Translations under genes and position numbers: made by a program
Origin: an uncultured Bacteroidia bacterium
Lineage (GTDB): Bacteria; Bacteroidota; Bacteroidia; Bacteroidales; CAJPTX01
Assembly: GCA_938040915.1 (NCBI GenBank)
Contig: CALHZE010000137.1
Span: 1 to 9,869 of the forward strand
DNA length: 9,869 bases
Reading direction: 5' to 3'
The notes under the pieces: model-generated
Databases searched by the model: none
Seen by the model: only the letters and a program-made list of their open reading frames with translations
Told to the model about the DNA's origin: nothing
Shown: positions 5,290 to 9,869 of the stretch, piece after piece
Numbering within the stretch: the first letter of the stretch is position 1
Layout of the letters: each line of letters starts with the position of its first letter

Positions 5290-7335
5290 ATGCAAAAGAC
5301 ACCCAAACGATACTTGATTACCGCGGCGCTACCGTATGCCAACGGTCCGCTCCATATAGGTCACCTTGCTGGGGTCTATGTCCCCGCCGATGTCTACGTC
5401 CGTTACCTCAAGGGGCGCGGGCGCGACGTGATCTGGATATGCGGCTCTGACGAACACGGCGTCCCGATCACCATTCGGGCGCAAAAGGAGGGGTGTTCGC
5501 CCCAAGAGGTGGTTGATAAGTATCACGCCCTGATCAAGAAGTCGTTTGAAGACTTTGGCATCGAGTTTAGCATCTACTCGCGTACGAGTAAGCCGATTCA
5601 CTACCAGACGGCGCAAGAGTTCTTTTTGAAACTCTATGAAAGTGGGGTCTTTGTCGAACAGGAGTCTGACCAGTACTTCGACCCCGAGGCAAACCAGTTT
5701 CTCGCCGACCGCTATATCTCGGGGACGTGCCCACATTGCCAGAACCCAAACGCGTATGGCGACCAGTGTGAACGGTGTGGCACGAGCCTCAACGCGACCG
5801 ACCTCATCAATCCGAAGTCGACGATCAGTGGGGCAAAGCCCATTCTCAAGAAAACAAAGCATTGGTATCTGCCTCTTGACAAATATCAACCCTTCTTGGA
5901 GAACTGGATTCTTAAAGAGCACCCCGAGTGGAAGGTGAACGTATTGGGGCAGTGCCGCAGCTGGTTTGACGCAGGGTTACACCCTCGTGCCGTGAGTCGA
6001 GACTTGCCGTGGGGCGTCCCCGTGCCGCTCGAGGGGGCTGAGGGGAAGGTGCTCTATGTGTGGTTTGATGCCCCGATAGGGTATATTTCTGCCACCAAGG
6101 AGTTGACCCCCGACTGGGAGACCTACTGGAAAAGTGAAGACACCAAGATGGTGCACTTCATCGGGAAAGATAACATCGTCTTCCACTGCATCGTCTTTCC
6201 CACAATGTTACACGCCCACGGTGGCTACATCTTGCCCGACAATGTGCCAGCCAACGAGTTTCTTAACCTTGAGGGGGAAAAGCTCTCTACCTCGCGCAAC
6301 TGGGCTGTCTGGTTGCACGAATACCTCGAGGAGTTCCCCGGCAAGCAAGATGCGTTGCGTTATGCGTTGATGGCAAACCTTCCCGAGACGAAGGATAACG
6401 ACTTCACGTGGAAGGATTTCCAGACGCGTAACAACAGCGAATTGGTGGGTATCTTGGGCAACTTCTTTAATCGCGCCGTGGTGCTCGCGGAAAAGTATTT
6501 TGAGGCGACCGTACCACAACCGAGTGGGTTGGATGCGGAGGAGACCGAGCTCCTTGAGCAAATCCCGCGTCAGCGCGAGGCGATTGCCGAGGCGATCGAG
6601 GCCTACCGTTTCCGCGATGCGCTGAAAGAGTATATGCAGTTGGCGCGTCTTGGTAACAAGTACTTAGCCGATCGCGAGCCGTGGAAGGTCATTAAGACCG
6701 ACAAAGAGCGTGTGGCGGGGATCGTCTATGTTGCCCTACAGTTGGCGGGCGCGCTTGCCGTGTTGGGGCGTCCGTTCTTGCCGTTTGCAGTACGCAAAAT
6801 GGAGGCGATGTTGCAACTCCCCACAACAACGTGGGATGAGTTGACAACGACCGTATTGTCCGCGGGGCATAAACTCGGCGTCTCTGCGCTCTTGTTCGAA
6901 CGCATTGAGGATGCGGTGATCGAGGCGCAGGTCGCTCGCTTGCAACGCAATGCGGAAGAGAACGCGAAGAAAAGCATGGCCGAGAACGCAGTGGCAGAAC
7001 CCGCGAAGCCCGACGTCTCCTTCGAGCAGTTTGAAGCGATGGACTTGCGGGTGGCAACCATTCTCGAGGCAGAGCGCATCCCCAAGACGCAAAAGCTTTT
7101 GAAATTGCTCGTCGATACGGGGATTGACCAACGCACAATCGTCTCAGGGATTGCAGAGTATTTTCCCCCCGAGTCGCTCATCGGTAAGCGGGTGACGATC
7201 ATCGTCAATCTTGCACCGCGGAAGATCAAGGGCGTCGAGTCACACGGGATGTTGCTCTTTGCCCAGTCTGCCGACGGGGTGTTGCATATCATGAGCCCCG
7301 AAGGGGAGACCGAAAACGGGAATCAGATAGGGTAG
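5290..7335 (+). CDS. metG: Methionine-tRNA ligase (methionyl-tRNA synthetase)
   Basis: 681 residues, cytoplasmic. It charges tRNA-Met and initiator tRNA with methionine using ATP. The class I HIGH motif is at 22-25 (PLHIGHLAG), preceded by LPYANG, the usual opening of bacterial MetRS, which supports the ATG at 5290. The connective domain carries a Cys4 zinc knuckle (CPHC at 147-150, CERC at 160-163). WFDAPIGYISATKE (258-271) is the characteristic active-site stretch. The KMSKS-type signature appears as KLSTS (331-335), as in many MetRS. An alpha-helical anticodon domain follows (about 370-550), with NNSELVGILGNFFNR. A short charged linker leads to a C-terminal EMAP/Trbp111-like tRNA-binding domain (about 577-681; MDLRVATI, RTIVSGIAEYF, VNLAPRKIKGVESHGMLL), which normally mediates dimerisation. 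Full length, last of the close-packed four-gene run; 29 bp after the dehydrogenase. Confidence 0.98.
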   Translation: MQKTPKRYLITAALPYANGPLHIGHLAGVYVPADVYVRYLKGRGRDVIWICGSDEHGVPITIRAQKEGCSPQEVVDKYHALIKKSFEDFGIEFSIYSRTSKPIHYQTAQEFFLKLYESGVFVEQESDQYFDPEANQFLADRYISGTCPHCQNPNAYGDQCERCGTSLNATDLINPKSTISGAKPILKKTKHWYLPLDKYQPFLENWILKEHPEWKVNVLGQCRSWFDAGLHPRAVSRDLPWGVPVPLEGAEGKVLYVWFDAPIGYISATKELTPDWETYWKSEDTKMVHFIGKDNIVFHCIVFPTMLHAHGGYILPDNVPANEFLNLEGEKLSTSRNWAVWLHEYLEEFPGKQDALRYALMANLPETKDNDFTWKDFQTRNNSELVGILGNFFNRAVVLAEKYFEATVPQPSGLDAEETELLEQIPRQREAIAEAIEAYRFRDALKEYMQLARLGNKYLADREPWKVIKTDKERVAGIVYVALQLAGALAVLGRPFLPFAVRKMEAMLQLPTTTWDELTTTVLSAGHKLGVSALLFERIEDAVIEAQVARLQRNAEENAKKSMAENAVAEPAKPDVSFEQFEAMDLRVATILEAERIPKTQKLLKLLVDTGIDQRTIVSGIAEYFPPESLIGKRVTIIVNLAPRKIKGVESHGMLLFAQSADGVLHIMSPEGETENGNQIG

Positions 7336-7468
7336 AAATTGCCTTTTTTGTGGGGGAAGGGGGCGCGAGCGCTTGCGACGCTGTTTCGGAATTATTTTTC
7401 TGTGATAGCTGTTCCTCTGCAAAGAGAGGGCGGAGGCTCGCGTTAGAGCCAGATTGTGGAGAAATGGC

Positions 7469-7476
7469 TAATTTTG
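7469..7476 (+). promoter_or_regulatory. Bacteroidota-type -7 promoter box before rng
   Basis: TAATTTTG followed by T matches TAnnTTTGY, 30 bp upstream of the TTG start. No convincing -33 element at about 19 bp distance. It could give the ribonuclease gene its own promoter separate from the metG operon. Confidence 0.45.
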
Positions 7477-7493
7477 TGGGAACGGATTGATTT

Positions 7494-7499
7494 GGGAGG
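7494..7499 (+). promoter_or_regulatory. Ribosome binding site deciding a TTG start
   Basis: GGGAGG lies 6 nt before the TTG at 7506. An in-frame TGA at 7488-7490 leaves no other upstream start, so this site fixes the start codon of the ribonuclease. It is the clearest Shine-Dalgarno sequence in the window. Confidence 0.75.
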
Positions 7500-7505
7500 T
7501 TTGGT

Positions 7506-9173
7506 TTGGACTCACAGTTGATAGTAGATGTGAATTCTCTTTCGGGGAGCGCGCAAATCGCTCTCTTAGAGGACGGTAACCTCGTCGAGATGCGCACGCA
7601 ACATAGCAAGTCGCTCTTCTCGGTGGGAAATATATACTTGGGGCAGGTGCGTAAGGTGAAGGAGAATATCAATGCTGCGTTTGTCGATATAGGTTCGAAA
7701 AAACAAGGCTTTTTACCCCTTAAAGACCTCGGGCAGCACTACCCCTTTATGGTGCAACAAGTAAAGCAGTTACTCAAAGAAAATCGGGGAAAGGTCGCCA
7801 CGGGGGCAGAGCTCCTCGAGCAGTTTGCTTGGGTGGGTCCCTCCTCTGCCGAGGAGGTCGCTAAGCTCCCAGGGAAACACGACTCGATCGCAAACCACGT
7901 CAAGGTGGGGCAATACATCTTGGTCAAGATCGAGCGAGAACCCTATTCTAATAAGGGCCCGACATTGACGGGGATGCTCTCGATAGCGGGGCACTTTATG
8001 GTCTTGCTCCCGTTTGCTAACAAAGTGCACATTTCCTCACGAATCGAGAATCGCGAGGAGGCACAGCGTCTCCAACGTCTCGTGCAGAGTATCATCCCCA
8101 AGGGAATGGGGGTGATCATCCGTACGGCGGCTCAGGGAAAGAAATCGAGCGTCTTACACGCAGAGTTACAGTCGCTTATTGACTCGTGGCAAAATTGCCT
8201 TATCCAGCTCTGTCACGCGAGCATGACCCCACAGCTGATCCTCGGAGAGCTGAATAGCTCGGCGGCGCTCCTCCGCGACAACCTTAACGAGAGTTACTCG
8301 AGCATCTGGGTAAATAACCGGCAGGTTTATGACGAGTTGCGCGCCTATCTCGCGACGATTGCGCCTGAGAATGTCGAGAAAGTTAAGTTCTACAACGTGC
8401 AGCGCGTCCCGATCTTTGACCACTTTGATGTAACCAAGCAAATTAAGCGTCTCTTGGGGAAAACAGTGATGTTTCACAAGGGGTCTTATCTCATCATCCA
8501 GCACCCAGAGGCTTTTCACGTCATCGATGTGAATAGTGGTAGCGGAGCAAAGAGAGCCGGCACGCCAGAGGAAACGGCTTTTGAGGTCAATTTGGCGGCC
8601 TGTGACGAGATCGCGCGTCAGTTGCGACTCCGCGACATGGGGGGCATCATCGTGATTGACTTTATCGACATGAACAAGAGCGAGCACCGGCGGAAGATCC
8701 TCGAGCGGATGCAAGAGCTCATGAAAAACGATAAGGTCACCCACAAGGTGATCCCGATTACCGAGGTGGGGCTTATGCAAATTACGCGTCAGCGTCAGCG
8801 CCCAGAGCAACGGGTGAACACGATGGAAACGTGCCCCTGCTGTGGAGGAACGGGCAAGGTCGAGTCGACCCTTATGCTAGAAGATGAGATCACCAACAAG
8901 GTGATCGACCTGTGTCTCCAACACAAGGGAGCGAAATATGACATCAGGGTGCACCCCTTTGTCGAGGCATATTTCAATCGAGGCTTGTTTAGCCTCCGAC
9001 ACAAGTTGAATATGCAGTACGGAGGTCGTTTCCGCTTTGTGGCAGATAGCTCGCTCCCGCTGATGAGCTATCACATTTATGACCGAGAGGGGAACGAGAT
9101 TGATGGTTTTGCCTCTGATCCCTTTGACGAGGAAGAGCCGACGACGCCCTTTGCCGACGACAACGAAGGTTAA
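7506..9173 (+). CDS. rng: RNase E/G family ribonuclease
   Basis: 555 residues starting at a TTG with a good ribosome binding site. The N-terminus (SQLIVDVN...QIALLEDGNLVEMRTQ) matches Bacteroidota family members, so the rare start is likely right. It is a single-strand endoribonuclease for rRNA maturation and mRNA decay. The S1-like domain starts at VGNIYLGQVRKVKENINAAFVDIG (40-63) and carries an extra helical segment (about 80-130), seen in shorter form in Bacteroidota relatives I recall. The catalytic DNase I-like region has VIDVNSGSG (Asp341) and VIDFIDM (Asp385), the two magnesium-binding aspartates. The zinc-link CPxC is ETCPCCGGTG (Cys443, Cys446). A C-terminal small domain follows (HPFVEAYFN...LRHKLNMQYG), and the tail is acidic (DPFDEEE...DDNEG). 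There is no long RNase E scaffold, so the RNase G-like size fits. Likely cytoplasmic; its own promoter is suggested at 7469. Confidence 0.95.
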   Translation: MDSQLIVDVNSLSGSAQIALLEDGNLVEMRTQHSKSLFSVGNIYLGQVRKVKENINAAFVDIGSKKQGFLPLKDLGQHYPFMVQQVKQLLKENRGKVATGAELLEQFAWVGPSSAEEVAKLPGKHDSIANHVKVGQYILVKIEREPYSNKGPTLTGMLSIAGHFMVLLPFANKVHISSRIENREEAQRLQRLVQSIIPKGMGVIIRTAAQGKKSSVLHAELQSLIDSWQNCLIQLCHASMTPQLILGELNSSAALLRDNLNESYSSIWVNNRQVYDELRAYLATIAPENVEKVKFYNVQRVPIFDHFDVTKQIKRLLGKTVMFHKGSYLIIQHPEAFHVIDVNSGSGAKRAGTPEETAFEVNLAACDEIARQLRLRDMGGIIVIDFIDMNKSEHRRKILERMQELMKNDKVTHKVIPITEVGLMQITRQRQRPEQRVNTMETCPCCGGTGKVESTLMLEDEITNKVIDLCLQHKGAKYDIRVHPFVEAYFNRGLFSLRHKLNMQYGGRFRFVADSSLPLMSYHIYDREGNEIDGFASDPFDEEEPTTPFADDNEG

Positions 9174-9174
9174 C

Positions 9175-9201
9175 CTCTTCTCGTGCCCTAAGAGCCTTTT
9201 T
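9175..9201 (+). terminator. Weak possible terminator after rng
   Basis: CTCTT (9175-9179) pairs with AAGAG (9190-9194), followed by CC and five T. The stem has only 5 bp and the loop is 10 nt, so it may be weak or accidental. A second small inverted repeat, CGGC/GCCG (9217-9230), follows without a T run. Confidence 0.3.
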
Positions 9202-9266
9202 CACAATGTAATACCGCGGCGAGAATGCCGTTAAGTAGATAACGTAAATACCATTGTTTATTGATT

Positions 9267-9869
9267 ATGCGACGGTTGTTGATTCTTTCTATTTTCCTTC
9301 TCTCCCTCGTCGGTGCGACCTTTGCACAGTTTAATCGGGCGCAGCAAAACCCTGTTCGGTGGCATACTGCGGTCGTGGAACGTGACGGTCAGCTCGAGCT
9401 CATCGCAAAGGCGCAAATTACTGCGCCTTACCATCTTTACTCCTGCTTCTTGCCCCCGAAGGGACCTACCCCCACGACCTTCTCTTTCAAGCAAGATGCA
9501 AACTATGAGATCGTTGGGGAGGTTACCGAGCGTGGCGAAGCACACGAAGCGTTTGATGATGTCTTTGGTTTGACGCTCAAGCAGTATAGCGACAGCGTGA
9601 GTTTCGTGCATCTGATTAAGCGGAACACGGAAAATCAGTTTACCATTACCTGCTCGGTAGACTACCAAACTTGTAAAGCCGGAGAGTGTAACTATGGTGA
9701 GGCAGACCTCTCGTTTGATATCCCAGGGAAGTCCGTCGCGACCCCCGCTGTGAAGACCGCAGAGGTGGCTGTGGCACAAGAGAAGCCCGTGACACAGACG
9801 CCGACAAACTCTCAAGAGGAAGGGTTATTGCTCTTCTTGGTGTTGAGCTTTGTGGCGGGCTTGGTGGGG
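9267..9869 (+). CDS. DsbD-type thiol:disulfide interchange protein, 5' part (runs off window)
   Basis: The ATG at 9267 opens a frame that is still open at the window end (201 codons seen). MRRLLILSIFLLSLVGATFA is a signal peptide with likely cleavage before Gln21. Residues about 28-155 form the periplasmic DsbD alpha-like domain (DsbC/DsbD N-terminal family): a beta-sandwich pattern with YHLYS, then VDYQTCKAGEC, whose Cys136 and Cys141 match the redox-active pair of nDsbD. A Pro/Thr/Gln/Val-rich linker (about 155-182) leads to EEGLLLFLVLSFVAGLVG, the start of the first membrane helix of the DsbD core. In the family, electrons pass from cytoplasmic thioredoxin through the membrane domain to periplasmic thiol proteins. 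The membrane part and the C-terminal thioredoxin domain would follow outside the window. No good ribosome binding site is seen; a near -7 box (TACCATTG, 9249-9256) is too close to the start to be convincing. Confidence 0.88.
   Translation, partial: MRRLLILSIFLLSLVGATFAQFNRAQQNPVRWHTAVVERDGQLELIAKAQITAPYHLYSCFLPPKGPTPTTFSFKQDANYEIVGEVTERGEAHEAFDDVFGLTLKQYSDSVSFVHLIKRNTENQFTITCSVDYQTCKAGECNYGEADLSFDIPGKSVATPAVKTAEVAVAQEKPVTQTPTNSQEEGLLLFLVLSFVAGLVG

Larger units (their letters stand above)
7336..7505 (+). other. metG-rng spacer with two small hairpins
   Basis: 170 bp. CCTCT (7414-7418) pairs with AGAGG (7425-7429) and GGCTC (7435-7439) with GAGCC (7446-7450), each with a 6-nt loop. Neither has a following T run, so they are not ordinary terminators, and I see no clear terminator for metG. 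GCGAGCGCTTGC (7366-7377) is a near-palindrome. Both hairpins lie upstream of the promoter-like box at 7469, so they would be in the leader only if transcription starts earlier or reads through from metG. Confidence 0.45.

Noticed and set aside
4480..5302. Minus-strand open frames within the dehydrogenase, including the insertion
   Set aside because: The plus-strand frame is continuous with conserved ligands on both sides of the insertion. The antisense frames show no family pattern, so the insertion is not a hidden antisense gene.
7362..7380. metG terminator at the GCGAGCGCTTGC near-palindrome
   Set aside because: The arms are too short to leave a loop and no T run follows, so it does not fit an intrinsic terminator.
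9258..9815. Minus-strand open frame opposite the dsbD-like gene
   Set aside because: The plus strand shows a signal peptide, the redox cysteine pair and the first membrane helix. The minus-strand product shows nothing recognisable.

Overview
The window looks like chromosomal DNA of a Bacteroidota bacterium, most likely Porphyromonadaceae/Porphyromonas-like and one of the more GC-rich members. Four things point there: a C-terminal type IX secretion sorting domain on the first gene, two matches to the Bacteroidota -7 promoter box (TAnnTTTG), weak ribosome binding sites before several genes, and protein families with a Bacteroidota flavour (UPF0316, the Bacteroidota form of RNase E/G, a DsbD with a short periplasmic domain). 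Species assignment is inference.

Layout. Positions 3-980 hold the 3' part of a surface or secreted protein built from tandem repeats of about 78-80 residues and ending in a T9SS sorting domain. A strong hairpin terminator follows at once. Positions 981-1703 are a gene-free spacer between two convergent 3' ends. It holds three copies of a dispersed repeat with a core of 54-60 bp, several palindromes and a G10 tract. On the minus strand, 1704-2624 encodes an exported protein of unknown function. From 2677 to 7335 four plus-strand genes lie 21-29 bp apart and probably form one operon: a UPF0316 membrane protein, a glyoxalase II-like metallo-beta-lactamase-fold hydrolase, a YqhD/BDH-type iron-containing alcohol dehydrogenase and methionyl-tRNA synthetase (metG). 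A promoter-like box lies ahead of the first. A 170-bp spacer with two small hairpins and a second promoter-like box leads to an RNase E/G gene starting at TTG. After a weak terminator, the window ends inside a gene for a DsbD-type thiol:disulfide interchange protein.

How the genes fit together. Most of the window is core metabolism: translation (metG), RNA processing (rng), aldehyde/thioester handling (MBL hydrolase plus YqhD-type reductase) and envelope redox (DsbD). The accessory parts are the T9SS repeat protein and the repeat-rich spacer beside it. I see no convincing new defence, mobile or biosynthetic system. The points most worth a second look are an insertion of about 50 residues in the YqhD-type dehydrogenase, the repeat family in the 981-1703 spacer, and the nearly identical DNA repeats in the surface-protein gene.
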